From a virus: 64,000 bases of DNA. The stretch's first letter is position 1, and each line of letters opens with the position of its first letter. Shown here piece by piece: positions 23,567-33,800 of the stretch. The stretch lies in IMG/VR virus record IMGVR_UViG_3300019755_000002, positions 1 through 64,000 of that record; one strand, given 5' to 3'. The notes beneath the pieces are model-generated. The model saw only the letters and a list, made by a program, of their open reading frames with translations, was not told where the DNA came from and made no database searches. The translations under genes and the position numbers were made by a program.

Positions 23567-24661
23567 ATGGAAAACAACATAGACAACTTAATTTTAAATG
23601 CTCAAAACAATGCTAACCAAGAAACGACACAACAAAGTGGTTTCCAACACCAGCAAGTGCAGCAACAAGGTCAACAGCAGCAACAGCAAGTTCACCCTCA
23701 AACGAATGGCTCAGTTGTTATTGACCAAGCGCCACAAGGCCAGCAAGTTCAAGGCCAACAACAGCAACAAGCACCTAGCGGCTATGTAGGGCAACAACCA
23801 CAAAATGGTTATCAACAACCACAGCAAGGTATGCAACAACCACAAAATGGTTATCAACAACAACCACAACAAGGTACGCAACAACCACAAAATGGTTATC
23901 AACAACAACCACAGCAAGGTATGCAACAACCACAAAATGGTTATCAACAACAACCACAGCAAGGTATGCAACAACCACAAAATGGTTATCAACAACAACC
24001 ACAGCAAGGTATGCAACAATATCAGCAAGCACCTCAGCAACAGGCACAACACCAACTTCCAGCACATCTAGCGCAAATGACACAACCAATGGAAATGACC
24101 ATGGATGCGTTAGATGGAATGGGGATGAGTGTAGACCATTGGCTTAAACCAGACTTTAATGGTATGACGGTCGGTGAAATACCATCCGTAATTCCTTACG
24201 TGGATGTTGAAATTGAAATGACCCAAAACCACGGTTTTGTCCTTGGCATGGGACTACGATTTGGTAAAGACCCCGTTCAGTATGATTTTACACATGACAA
24301 CGTAGTTTCATCAAAAAATGGCATGCCCTGGTCAAGTGTATTGCAAAATGCCGTAATGATTGACGCTGGAGCCTTGCCGTATCGTGCAGCGCAATTATGC
24401 TTCGACATTTTAAGTGATGTTACGGGTCACGATGGTACTTTAGTTGCTAAAGCGGGAGAAAGTTTAGGCTACACCACACCACAATCTAACTGGACGGAAT
24501 GGTCAAACTTCTATAAAGCCTGTGTTAAACATGGTTTGATTGGCACAAAAGTTAAAGCACGTATTACTAACAAGTCGTTAGATAAAAACAAAAACAAGTG
24601 GGGTGTTGCGGTTATCACCCTACTTGATGAAGTTACGACAACACAAGCTACAGCGGCTTAG
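23567..24661 (+). CDS. Q-rich protein with C-terminal folded domain
   Basis: 364 residues. Residues about 15-170 are a Gln/Pro/Gly/Asn-rich low-complexity region made largely of 14-15-residue repeats of the type QQPQNGYQQQPQQGM. The folded C-terminal ~190 residues (from about MEMTMDALDGMGMSVDHWLK) have no known motif. Its position just before the 5'-3' exonuclease and DNA polymerase suggests a replication role, perhaps a single-strand binding or scaffold protein; this is positional inference. Confidence 0.8.
   Translation: MENNIDNLILNAQNNANQETTQQSGFQHQQVQQQGQQQQQQVHPQTNGSVVIDQAPQGQQVQGQQQQQAPSGYVGQQPQNGYQQPQQGMQQPQNGYQQQPQQGTQQPQNGYQQQPQQGMQQPQNGYQQQPQQGMQQPQNGYQQQPQQGMQQYQQAPQQQAQHQLPAHLAQMTQPMEMTMDALDGMGMSVDHWLKPDFNGMTVGEIPSVIPYVDVEIEMTQNHGFVLGMGLRFGKDPVQYDFTHDNVVSSKNGMPWSSVLQNAVMIDAGALPYRAAQLCFDILSDVTGHDGTLVAKAGESLGYTTPQSNWTEWSNFYKACVKHGLIGTKVKARITNKSLDKNKNKWGVAVITLLDEVTTTQATAA
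23792..24016 (+). repeat. 45-bp in-frame tandem repeats
   Basis: Five copies of a CAACCACAAAATGGTTATCA-containing unit, the first shortened to 42 bp, encoding QQPQNGYQQQPQQGM. Near-identical copies imply recent slippage or unequal recombination. Confidence 0.9.
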
Positions 24662-24702
24662 AAAACAGCGAAAAAAAAAACTAAAGTAAAAAAGAACTAA
24701 AT

Positions 24703-24761
24703 TAGGTGGGTAAGTTTACCCACCTACTATTCAACTGAAAACAAAATTAGGATTGACGATC
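24703..24761 (+). promoter_or_regulatory. GTGGGTAA hairpin + box
   Basis: 11-bp perfect stem TAGGTGGGTAA / TTACCCACCTA (24703-24726), then AACTGAAAACAAAATT, then AGGATTGACGATC before ATG 24762. Confidence 0.75.
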
Positions 24762-25556
24762 ATGCCTTTAAAACTTATTGATGGTAACAACCGCTTTCGT
24801 GCTCGATGGGAAAAGTTAGGCCCAAATGCACTATCCATTCTTTACAACGAATCAATCACCCACATGCCAAACCACACACTTATTTGGGTTTGGGATGGAG
24901 AAAATGGCGCTGGGCCAAGGCGCGAAATCTTCCCGATGTATAAAGGCGGAAGAAAGCCTGGCTCAGACCAATTTCATGAAACAATGGCTTTATTTCAAGA
25001 CCTTCTTCAACATTCTAACTGTCTTCAATTAGCCGTACCTGGTGTTGAGGCCGACGATGTTATTGCTTGTCTTGCTCAAGGGTCAAGTGATGTCATAGAA
25101 ATAGACTCAAATGATGCCGACTTCTTAGCGCTGGTTTCAGAGCGTATAACGGTTAACCGTGAACCTATTGCGGGTGTTATCCCCGACTATGTTCACCTTT
25201 ACAAGACGCTCGTTGGTGACAAATCAGATAACGTCAAAGGACTGCCCTCTTTTGGCGCGGGAACGTGGGGTAAGCTTGAGGATTCAGAACGGATATTACT
25301 GATCAAACACTTTACGGGTGAAAGCCGACTAACGGGTGAAGACTGTTCAGAGCTTTTTGGTTGGGGTAAAGCCCTTTGCTCGAAATGGGAGGATAACTTA
25401 GCCGATTTAGATGTGGCATGGAAAATAACCGATTTTTTCCCTGTCGATAGCCGCCTGATTAGCGAACACTTAAAGGCTGGGGTATTAAATATGGACGCAG
25501 CTAACGCCCTACTAGCACCGTTATTATTTACGATGGATCATGAAAAGGTCGCCTAA
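24762..25556 (+). CDS. 5'-3' exonuclease (PIN/flap type)
   Basis: 264 residues. FDGEN-like start (WVWDGENGAGPRR, about 41-53), the acidic cluster VEADDVIACL at about 95-104 and DSNDADFLAL at about 115-124, and the helix-three-turn-helix segment VGDKSDNVKGLP at about 150-161 give the full set of the RNase H/T5 D15 family. It removes RNA primers and processes flaps in replication. The polymerase gene follows immediately. Confidence 0.9.
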   Translation: MPLKLIDGNNRFRARWEKLGPNALSILYNESITHMPNHTLIWVWDGENGAGPRREIFPMYKGGRKPGSDQFHETMALFQDLLQHSNCLQLAVPGVEADDVIACLAQGSSDVIEIDSNDADFLALVSERITVNREPIAGVIPDYVHLYKTLVGDKSDNVKGLPSFGAGTWGKLEDSERILLIKHFTGESRLTGEDCSELFGWGKALCSKWEDNLADLDVAWKITDFFPVDSRLISEHLKAGVLNMDAANALLAPLLFTMDHEKVA

Positions 25557-25557
25557 T

Positions 25558-28389
25558 ATGTTAGAACTTTTTAACGAACAAACGGGTATTACCGAAGTCC
25601 TAGTTGATGCCCGTAACTTTAACAACATAATTCCACAATTAATCACGCAAATTCAACAATCGACATCACCTTATGTCGGGTTTGATATTGAAACAGAAGA
25701 TAGTGGTCGTCATGCGGGACTTAACAAGTTCATGGCAATGAAGAAAGGCGACCAAAAGTATAAGAAAGCCAAAAAGCTCGTCTTTGATTTAAATAGAACA
25801 GTAATTACGGGGTTTTCTATTTACTTAGACAACGACAGCCGAGATTACTACTTTAACATGGCTCATGCCGACGTTGAGAACCGATTAGAATGGCAAACGG
25901 TGTTACCTTTACTTGGAACCATTAAAGCGACAAAAACGTGGGTGATACATAATGCCGCGTTTGAACTTGCTCAGTGCAATGGAACGTGGAAATTTGACCT
26001 AGGCCACAACTACATTTGTACCATGCAACTCTGTGTTAGTGCCTACAACTCAGACGAGTATGACATTCAGAAGTTTCACGAAGCGGGTCTTGGTGGTATT
26101 GCTAAGTTAATCCCCGAAATTACGAAAACTTTTGCGGGTTATGAGCCTAGACAACGTATGACAACACAACAAAACGAGTTGTTACAACGTTGTGTGCCAA
26201 AGCAATCAGCACCAGAGCATAGTTATAACGGCTGGGTAAGAGAGCTTAGCTATGGCTATGGTCTGAAAAAAGCCGTTAAATCTTGGTTTGGGTATGAACA
26301 GCAAGAATTTGAAACGGTTCTTCAAGGACGTGCTCACATGGGCTTGTTGACGGGTGAAGAAGTTTTACACTACGGCGCTGACGATGCCTACTGGTGTTTG
26401 AAGCTTATGCACCGTGTTATTGCTTTTATGCAAGAGACTAACCCGCAAGTTATCAACACGTTTTTTGAACAAGAAAACCCAATGCCACGCATATGGGCAG
26501 ATAATTGGTTACGCGGAATACGTCTTAACTATGAGCAATTAGAGTATCGTAGAACCGAGGCAAGAAACAACTTTGCCAACATCCTACGTGACTTTATTAA
26601 AGCTTTACAGCAAATAGCTTTCGCGGATAAACCCGCAGAACGTTTAGTCCAAAAGCAAATGAAATGGTACATAGGTAAAGATGAAGACCAACCAAAGTAC
26701 TTAGAATACCGTGAACGCTATCAAGCTATTGCCTCAGTAGATGCCGATAGCCTAAGCGACTATGACGTTTGCCAGTTGGTTTCAGGTTCCGTTCCAGAAA
26801 ACTGGGCAACGGAACGAGGTGAAAAGGTAAACAAGAACAAAGGCAACATTACCCATTACATGATGGCTCGAGTACTGTTCCATGATTTGTTAGATTTACC
26901 GCTTATCTACGTAAAAGGTGCTATTCAATCGGGAGGTGATGCCCGAGGTAAGCTTAAAGAAAAAATAGAGTTATTAAGTACTGAGCCTAAAGAGTGGCTA
27001 AAAGAATGGGGGCGATACAAATGTCATACCGAACTTAGTGACCAAGAGCGTCAAGCATTGGCTGAGAAGAAGGTAGCGGAATACCCACGACAAGCGGCGG
27101 AAACGATTTTAAATTGTTTAGGTAAGATGGCTACCGTTGAACAGGTAATGAAGCTTTACCTTAATTCTTATTTAATGTTAGTAGACCCTGAAACTAAGCG
27201 TATTTATCCCACAATTAGTTCTAGGTTAAATACCCGCCGTATGGGGTGTGAAAACCCTAACGGTATGCAACTAAGTAAACGCGGGGAAACAACTTATGTT
27301 AGGGGTTTCTTTTTACCCGAACGTGATGATCACCTAATTGTTTCAGTGGATTGGTCTCAGGTAGAACTGGTCCTAATTGGTGAAGACTCTAAAGACCCAA
27401 CCTTTGGTAAAGCTTACGGTCAAATACCTTATGATGATTTACATTTAGATGCCGCAGCGTCAGCAGTACGAGTGTTTCATCCTGACTTTACCAACTTACA
27501 TCTAAAAGAGTTACCTAAAATGGTAGAAGCGGATATCACTTCGTTCAGCATTGAGTTTCCACAGGTGTTAATGAATCCAGTAAAAAAAGAAACAATGACA
27601 CCTAAAGCGGCACATAAATTTTGGCGCGGTACTGCAGGTAAGGTTTCAAACTTTGGTTATTGGTATTCAGGGTCGTTGATGACGGTGCAACCTGGTCTAG
27701 GTTGGACGGATAAGCAAATGTGGGACGCTACGGATAATTATCGTAAACAATTTCCCGTTGCTGAAGCATGGAGAATACGAACCCAAAACGAAGCCAAGAT
27801 GTATGGGTGTGTTTACATTCTTGATGGTCATCGTAGAACACGTTACGAGTCAACCCAATACTGGTATAACGCTATGGTAGCCAAGTTTGCCAGCTATGGT
27901 AATGCGGCAGTTACGGCCTTTGGTCAAAGAGTTTGTTCCACCATTCAACGTAGAGCAGCAAATCAAGCCGTTAATGCCAAAATCCAAGGTGGTTGTGCCA
28001 CATTAGCTAAGCGTTCAATTCTACGCTTAGTACGTTGTATCAAATCCGAAGGTTGGGATGCCGTGTTTTACATGCCCATACACGATGAATTAGTTTTCTC
28101 GGTTCGTTGGGATCAAGCCATAGCATTTAGCAAGCGCGTTAAAGAAATTATGTGTCATCATCCTGATTTGGTTCAATGGCTGAAACTTGATGGCACTGTT
28201 TCCGTGGGTAAAACGCTAGAGCCTTATGACAAGGACAAAGCACCCCTAGGTCAAATTGAACTTGACGAAGCACCACTATTACCCGAGTACTTGCCAAAAG
28301 ATACCGAAGGCAAAGCCCTAGACGATAATCAGCGCATGAACGTGGTTAATTATCTTATGGGGTTAACACCTATGACGGACGCGGCCTAA
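25558..28389 (+). CDS. Family A DNA polymerase
   Basis: 943 residues from ATG 25558. N-terminal 3'-5' exonuclease: FDIETE (exo I, about 42-47), HNAAFELAQ (exo II, about 131), YGADDAYW (exo III, about 270). Polymerase domain: motif A VDWSQVELVLIGE (about 597), motif B region KVSNFGYWYSG (about 695), motif C HDELVF (about 842). A large insertion separates exo and polymerase domains. This is the replicative enzyme. Start and previous stop are separated by one base; the following gene overlaps by one base. Confidence 0.95.
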   Translation: MLELFNEQTGITEVLVDARNFNNIIPQLITQIQQSTSPYVGFDIETEDSGRHAGLNKFMAMKKGDQKYKKAKKLVFDLNRTVITGFSIYLDNDSRDYYFNMAHADVENRLEWQTVLPLLGTIKATKTWVIHNAAFELAQCNGTWKFDLGHNYICTMQLCVSAYNSDEYDIQKFHEAGLGGIAKLIPEITKTFAGYEPRQRMTTQQNELLQRCVPKQSAPEHSYNGWVRELSYGYGLKKAVKSWFGYEQQEFETVLQGRAHMGLLTGEEVLHYGADDAYWCLKLMHRVIAFMQETNPQVINTFFEQENPMPRIWADNWLRGIRLNYEQLEYRRTEARNNFANILRDFIKALQQIAFADKPAERLVQKQMKWYIGKDEDQPKYLEYRERYQAIASVDADSLSDYDVCQLVSGSVPENWATERGEKVNKNKGNITHYMMARVLFHDLLDLPLIYVKGAIQSGGDARGKLKEKIELLSTEPKEWLKEWGRYKCHTELSDQERQALAEKKVAEYPRQAAETILNCLGKMATVEQVMKLYLNSYLMLVDPETKRIYPTISSRLNTRRMGCENPNGMQLSKRGETTYVRGFFLPERDDHLIVSVDWSQVELVLIGEDSKDPTFGKAYGQIPYDDLHLDAAASAVRVFHPDFTNLHLKELPKMVEADITSFSIEFPQVLMNPVKKETMTPKAAHKFWRGTAGKVSNFGYWYSGSLMTVQPGLGWTDKQMWDATDNYRKQFPVAEAWRIRTQNEAKMYGCVYILDGHRRTRYESTQYWYNAMVAKFASYGNAAVTAFGQRVCSTIQRRAANQAVNAKIQGGCATLAKRSILRLVRCIKSEGWDAVFYMPIHDELVFSVRWDQAIAFSKRVKEIMCHHPDLVQWLKLDGTVSVGKTLEPYDKDKAPLGQIELDEAPLLPEYLPKDTEGKALDDNQRMNVVNYLMGLTPMTDAA

Positions 28390-28721
28390 TGGTATACACC
28401 CTACGACAGCCCTCAAAGAAAAACTTAAGAAGCAACGTCTACAAGGAGTTACGTCGAGTTTACCAAGTTCCTGCTTATACGGGTGCAAAAGTCCGCTACT
28501 TAGGAAGACCTGCCACCATTATCGCTGCGGCTGCAGAAAACTATCTTATTTTAAGGTTGGAAGATAGACAGGACAAAACGGAAATAAGAGCGGGAGTTCG
28601 TCAAGTAGAATTTCTTGAACCAATGAACAAGAAAAAACGACCACGAACTAAGCTACAACAGAAATTAGAATCTCAACCTAATAAGGCTAAAAATGACGCC
28701 TTTGAAGATGGTTGGTGGTAG
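28389..28721 (+). CDS. Small basic protein, coupled to polymerase
   Basis: 110 residues beginning in the stop codon of the polymerase gene (TAATG). Very basic, with a beta-barrel-like centre (AYTGAKVRYLGRPATIIAAA) that resembles SH3 or KOW folds, and an acidic/aromatic end FEDGWW, like the acidic tips of single-strand binding proteins. May be a polymerase accessory or nucleic-acid-binding factor; inference. Confidence 0.65.
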   Translation: MVYTLRQPSKKNLRSNVYKELRRVYQVPAYTGAKVRYLGRPATIIAAAAENYLILRLEDRQDKTEIRAGVRQVEFLEPMNKKKRPRTKLQQKLESQPNKAKNDAFEDGWW

Positions 28722-28755
28722 ATAAACAATACGAACTTAAACAGAGAGAAACGAA

Positions 28756-29643
28756 ATGAAAAACATCCATGTATTTAAAGCAGAATTACCTTCTATATCA
28801 GAATTTGAAGAGGCGCTTATTGATAATGACACACTTATGTTTACCCGCTGCGGTGATCATGACTTTAGTCGCTTTGGTTTTTCACTAAAGTCAACACTAA
28901 CTTGGCTTTCAAATGGCTACAAAATTGCTTACACGTACCAAGAGAAAAAAATTCCTAGTGCTACGGTAAGAGAATTGGTTGATGAAAAGGTTGCCGCGCT
29001 TGAAGAAGCGGAAGAACGCCCTATTCTTCGACGAGAGCGTAACGAATTTAAAGAGAAAGTACTCCAAGACTTATGTACAAAAGCCCTAACGACCACGACC
29101 ACGTTTGAGGCCTTTTATCACACCGAGCATAAGCTACTTGTTGTTGATGTTGCTAGCGAAGCCTTAGCGAGTTCAGCATTGAAACTCATTTGTCATTGCT
29201 TGCGGTCAGTAAAAACCGAAACCTTGCATGTTAGTCAAATATCTAACAGTTTAGCTATTAACCTTGCTAAAAGCATTCGTCAAAACGTGGCATTAGGCTT
29301 TGCGGGTTTCACGTTAGGAGATAAACTCCATTTAGAAAACGTTGATGGTGAACAAGTTAAATATAAAGGGGATTATGCCCTAGAGCATATCGAGGATTTA
29401 ATTGCCGATGATTACGTGGTAAAACTAATCACCCTAGAAAAAGATAATATAACTTTTGATTTTACTTCGGAACTCAGAATAAAAAACATCCGCATAAATC
29501 CCGAGTTATTCGACGAAATTGATTCCAACGAGGTTGCTACGCGATTAATTCGTGAAGCAACAACGTTGGAATTAATGGTAAATATCTGCCTTGACCTTGT
29601 TAACTATTTTGACAAAGCAGCAGAAACAAACAAACGTAAATAA
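28756..29643 (+). CDS. rdgC: RdgC-like recombination-associated protein
   Basis: 295 residues, close to the ~303 of E. coli RdgC. The N-terminal [16 protein letters not shown] matches the AFTPCG..D...GW block, [22 protein letters not shown] matches the KEEKILPSPVIKQALEAKI block, and a [15 protein letters not shown] segment matches the region before the central domain. RdgC is a ring-shaped double-stranded DNA-binding protein that restrains RecA. Phage copies may protect replication forks or control RecA during phage recombination. Confidence 0.85.
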   Translation: MKNIHVFKAELPSISEFEEALIDNDTLMFTRCGDHDFSRFGFSLKSTLTWLSNGYKIAYTYQEKKIPSATVRELVDEKVAALEEAEERPILRRERNEFKEKVLQDLCTKALTTTTTFEAFYHTEHKLLVVDVASEALASSALKLICHCLRSVKTETLHVSQISNSLAINLAKSIRQNVALGFAGFTLGDKLHLENVDGEQVKYKGDYALEHIEDLIADDYVVKLITLEKDNITFDFTSELRIKNIRINPELFDEIDSNEVATRLIREATTLELMVNICLDLVNYFDKAAETNKRK

Positions 29644-29665
29644 ACTAACTATAGGATTACACCTT

Positions 29666-29941
29666 ATGAACAAAGCACAATTAATAGAAAAAATCGCTTT
29701 AGAAGCCGAAATTAGTAAAGCCTCCGCTGAACGAGCTCTTAACGCCTTTATCAGTAATGTTAGTGATGAACTTTCCTCAGGGGGCGAAATTTCCCTTGTG
29801 GGTTTTGGTACTTTTAAAGTAGCTGACCGTGCGGCACGAACAGGCCGTAACCCACAAACGGGGGAAACGCTTCAAATTGCTGCTTCTAAAAACCCGACTT
29901 TCAAAGCGGGTAAAGTCTTGAAAGAGGCCGTAAACGCTTAA
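29666..29941 (+). CDS. HU/IHF-family DNA-binding protein
   Basis: 91 residues, the classic size. [25 protein letters not shown] at the N-terminus, then [25 protein letters not shown], the HU DNA-binding arm with GRNPQTGE, and [11 protein letters not shown] at the end. Clearly HU-like. It can assist DNA bending in replication, integration or packaging. SD (ATAGGA) precedes ATG 29666; the longer upstream frame overlaps the rdgC gene and is not used. Confidence 0.95.
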   Translation: MNKAQLIEKIALEAEISKASAERALNAFISNVSDELSSGGEISLVGFGTFKVADRAARTGRNPQTGETLQIAASKNPTFKAGKVLKEAVNA

Positions 29942-29958
29942 CAAAATTTAACCTAAAA

Positions 29959-29981
29959 GACTTAGAGTTAATACTCTAAGT
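29959..29981 (+). terminator. Hairpin after HU gene
   Basis: GACTTAGAG / CTCTAAGTC with a 6-nt loop; no clear T-run follows. It lies 18 bp after the HU stop and 17 bp before the ATG of the next small gene. Confidence 0.5.
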
Positions 29982-29997
29982 CTAAGGTATTTACCAG

Positions 29998-30156
29998 ATG
30001 AATCTAGTCACAGAAGATTTACTTTTTATTTCTTTGGTTTTTTTCCTACTTACTGTATTAATTCTTTTTTTACGCCTAGAGGCCAAGCACATCAAGCATA
30101 ACTGGCTTAAGAAAGAAGAAAACAAAAATAAGAACCTTGGAAATCACCCTCAATAA
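29998..30156 (+). CDS. Small single-pass membrane protein
   Basis: 52 residues. Transmembrane segment at about 8-27 (LLFISLVFFLLTVLILFLRL) and a basic, Asn/Lys-rich cytoplasmic tail (KHIKHNWLKKEENKNKN). The positive-inside rule places the C-terminus in the cytoplasm. Function unknown; size and layout fit a phage accessory membrane peptide. Confidence 0.6.
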   Translation: MNLVTEDLLFISLVFFLLTVLILFLRLEAKHIKHNWLKKEENKNKNLGNHPQ

Positions 30157-30198
30157 AGAGTAATATCAACACTTAAAAATTAAACGTTTATAAAAATT

Positions 30199-30210
30199 AG
30201 GATTGACGAT
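30199..30210 (+). promoter_or_regulatory. Box (AGGATTGACGAT)
   Basis: Canonical copy directly before ATG 30211, following an AT-rich stretch (TATAAAAATT). No hairpin. Confidence 0.65.
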
Positions 30211-30795
30211 ATGTTAACAATATCACCAACACTTTATACGAAACTTTATCAAGACATCGTAGATTTTCGTAATGCTTTTCAACTACCTGTAAACGCGCCT
30301 GAGAAATTTTCTCTTGCCGACGACGAACTACACAACAAATTATATTTAGAAGAAACTATTGAGCTTTCAGAAGCCGACACACAAGTTAGTCGTGTTGACG
30401 CTCTGGTTGATTCTGCATACGTGCTTATGGGGCGTTTAGTCCATTTAGGGTATCGTAATTTAACCGTTGCTAGATCGTCAGAACCAGCTAGAGTCTTTGC
30501 ATTAGAAACCATCTGGAATGTTTGTCAAACCGCCTTTAAAGAAGACACTTTTGTTAAGTGTTGGGACAACATTCATGCCTCAAACCTTTCAAAAGTTTGT
30601 AAAACGGAGCAAGAGCGTGATGATACTCTGCGTAAGTATAAGAAACTTAAAATACCCACCCTTGTTGAAGAAGTTAAGGGACTATATGTCGTAAAAGTAG
30701 CTAAAGACGCCACGATTGACGACAAACATTATCCAAAAGGAAAGGTATTAAAGAATGCACATTACAAGGCAGCAGACCTTGTTCCACTAGTTTAA
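30211..30795 (+). CDS. MazG-like / PRA-PH superfamily nucleotide pyrophosphohydrolase
   Basis: 194 residues. LYLEETIELSEAD at about 47-59 with DALVDSAYVLMG about 12 residues later gives the EExxE...ExxD-like metal-binding pattern of the all-alpha NTP pyrophosphohydrolases. Such enzymes hydrolyse (d)NTPs or (p)ppGpp-related nucleotides; phage copies are proposed to alter host nucleotide pools. The C-terminal ~60 residues form an added small domain. Confidence 0.75.
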   Translation: MLTISPTLYTKLYQDIVDFRNAFQLPVNAPEKFSLADDELHNKLYLEETIELSEADTQVSRVDALVDSAYVLMGRLVHLGYRNLTVARSSEPARVFALETIWNVCQTAFKEDTFVKCWDNIHASNLSKVCKTEQERDDTLRKYKKLKIPTLVEEVKGLYVVKVAKDATIDDKHYPKGKVLKNAHYKAADLVPLV

Positions 30796-30813
30796 GAAAC
30801 TAACTCAAAAATT

Positions 30814-30827
30814 TGGATGGATTGACG
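30814..30827 (+). promoter_or_regulatory. Box with GTG start
   Basis: TTTGGATGGATTGACG followed by GTG at 30828, aligned exactly with copies in which ATG follows ATTGACG. Confidence 0.6.
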
Positions 30828-33800
30828 GTGGCCGACATGATCCCACAAGTATCATTAAGTATAATTACTAAACCAAGCGGAATACTAACTAAAAAACTAA
30901 GTGTTCAACAAGGTCGAGTAATAAGTGACTCTAGTGAATGTAGAATTAGTTCCGCTGTAGCGAATAGAATAACGCTACCGTTTGACCAAGTTCCACAATT
31001 ACTTAAAGAGTTGGGCAACAATCAATGTTGTGCGACGGGATGGGCGAACACCGACCACACCCAAGTTGAGTTAATGTCGCGAGACAAATTTGAGTCTAAG
31101 CATTACCAATTCCCCGTGCAAGAGTTACCGCACGGGGTTTATGCTACCAGAACACTAGACTCGTTTACTCAAAAAGGGCAAAGTCTAATCATGTTTGATT
31201 ACGACGACGATGAGGCTTGTCCGTATAAAATTAACTGCCCCGAGCAATTTATAGAATTACTATCACAAGTAATCCCAGACTTTAACAAAACCACCTATAT
31301 CCGAACATTTTCAACCTCGTCGGGTGTTTATGACCGCACAACAGGGGTTTGCCTAAAAGAAGCCGCAGGTTTTCATCTATGGATGGTTGTACCCGATGGT
31401 AGTGATATTCAACGATTTGGTGAAGTGTTAGAAAAAAGACTCTGGTTAGCTGGTCTAGGCTATATCAAAGTTTCGACTAAGAATGCCAACCTAAATATCC
31501 GTACTGTAATTGATACGGCGGTATTTAGTCCTGAAAGGCTGGTATTTGAAGCGGGGGCGGTTATTAGTGATGAAAGTATCGAACAACGGCTACCATCCCC
31601 TGAGTATAATGCCAAGCAATATAATTTACTTGATACCAAGAGACTACCTAACTTAAGTGATTTAGAGGAAAAGTCTTATCAAACGGCTATTTTAAATGCG
31701 AAACTAGCCGATCACGTTGTCAAAACAAAAAACGAAATTAAACAACGCATAGCCGACGATTTTGTTGTTAAAGCACAAATGGCGGGTAGAATAATTCCGC
31801 GTTCACAAGCAATGAGAATGGTAGAAAATTTAGAAAGGCATATTCTCCCACCATTTCATATTATTTATTTCGCCGACGGTTCACAAGCGACGGTAATGGA
31901 TATTGTTGCTAACCCCATGGCTTTCGATGGTCGTGAATGTTTAGACCCCATTCGAGAAGATAAGGGTCATGGACGCTCAAAAATCTTCGCTAATTTAGAC
32001 CAAGCCGTACCTAAACCACAAATACACTCTTTTGTTGAAGGTGGGCGTAACTTTGATTTAATGGCTTCTATGAAGTTATTACACGTAAAAACGGTTGACG
32101 AAGAATTTACCGCCTTGCGTGATTTAGTCACTACATACCAAAGTCAGGATAGTGAATACTTCAAAGCAATTGAACTTAAACCAGGTATTAATCTGATTAA
32201 AGGTGAAAAAGGCACGGGTAAAACCTTCACTATTGCAGAAACAATAAGAGCAACAGAATTAAGTGTTCTGGGGATTACCCCTCGAATCGGTTTAACTGAA
32301 ACGGTTTCAGACGACTTTGGCTTATCTTGTTATAACGACGAAAAATTTAAAGAAAGCCACGTTCTAAGGTCACAAAAACGATTAGCTATATGTTATGACT
32401 CTATACATAAGATTGCAGGACAGTATTTTGATATCGTTGTCATAGATGAAATTATTCAAGTTATGCGACACGTTAAATCCAGTTCGGTTAAATTTAAATT
32501 TGTTTGTTTAAATGTTCTCAGGTCTTTAATCTTAAACGCTAGATACGTTGTTATGATGGATGCCGATATCAGCGCGGATTATCTTGGTTTACTTAGAGAC
32601 CCAGATTTGGGCTGCTGTAAACAAAACGTAGACATAAATCTAATCCTTAATCATTACAAACCCGCTCAACGTCAGGGTAGAAAAATTTACAATTACATTG
32701 ACCTTGAAGATAAAGCCGATGAAGAAGCTTGGGGAATAAATTTACTTGAGTACGTGAAAGATAAGGGTACCTTTATTGCCACAAATGCTAGAACACAGGC
32801 ATACAATGTTGCCAATGAAGTTCTCGAATCTTGGGGTTTAAATGTTACCCTAGAACAAGGACATTTTATTACTGAAGTTAATGGTCGTCGTGTTATAACC
32901 ATAACCTCAGACAACTCGGGTTTGTCGGAAGTAGCGCAATTTGTAAGTAATATTAATAAAAATCTCAGGCCGACGGACGTTTTTATTTCTTCACCAAGCT
33001 TAGGTACAGGTGTCTCAGTTAATAAACGTGAAGGTAAGCCTGTATTTGAACGTGTTTATTGTCGCTTCACTAAACGAGCGGGTAACACCTCAGCCGATTG
33101 CTCTCAACATATTGCACGAATCCGTGGTTGTACCGAGTTTCACAACATCATTATTGATACGTTGGAGTGGCAAGAAACTGACCCAGAATTAATCGTAGCG
33201 CAAGAAATTTATGGTCGAGTTAAAGCTGTGGATGGCTATGTTCGTAGTAATGATTTGAACTTTGACCCCTACATGAATAAATACGTTTTTGCGGATAATA
33301 ATTGGGGACAGTGGTTTGGTTTAATGGTTAGTTTTGAAAACCTTGATCGTAATGAATTTGGCTTAAACTTCTTAACGCGATTAGAGCAAGAGGGGTATAC
33401 CATTGAGACAGTTAAATCGGAAATAGCCCCTGAAGCAAGGACTAAAAAGCATGAACAAACTAAGCGTGTAAAAACGAAACAGAAGGAGTTAGAAACACAA
33501 CTAACAGTTGATTCCCCATTATTAACAGATGAAGAAAAAGCGGAGTTAGATGCAAAGTCTCAGTTAACAGTAGATGAAAAACGTCAAATGCTAAAACGTA
33601 GCACTGCCGATGCCTTTGGTGAATACAACCAAGACGGATTGGAAGGTTTACTACGCCTGAGTAAAGCAGCATTAAAGTATCGTCGTTCAGGTTTATATTT
33701 TGGTATGAATAGCGAAACGTTGTTGTTAACCGATTTAAGTAATCGACTTGATCACGAAAAAATGCATATTGAAAAAACAGTACATTACCCCCGTTGGTCG

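Noticed and set aside
23711-24089. Minus-strand frames opposite the Q-rich repeats
   Set aside because: Low-complexity shadows of the 45-bp repeats, without start signals.
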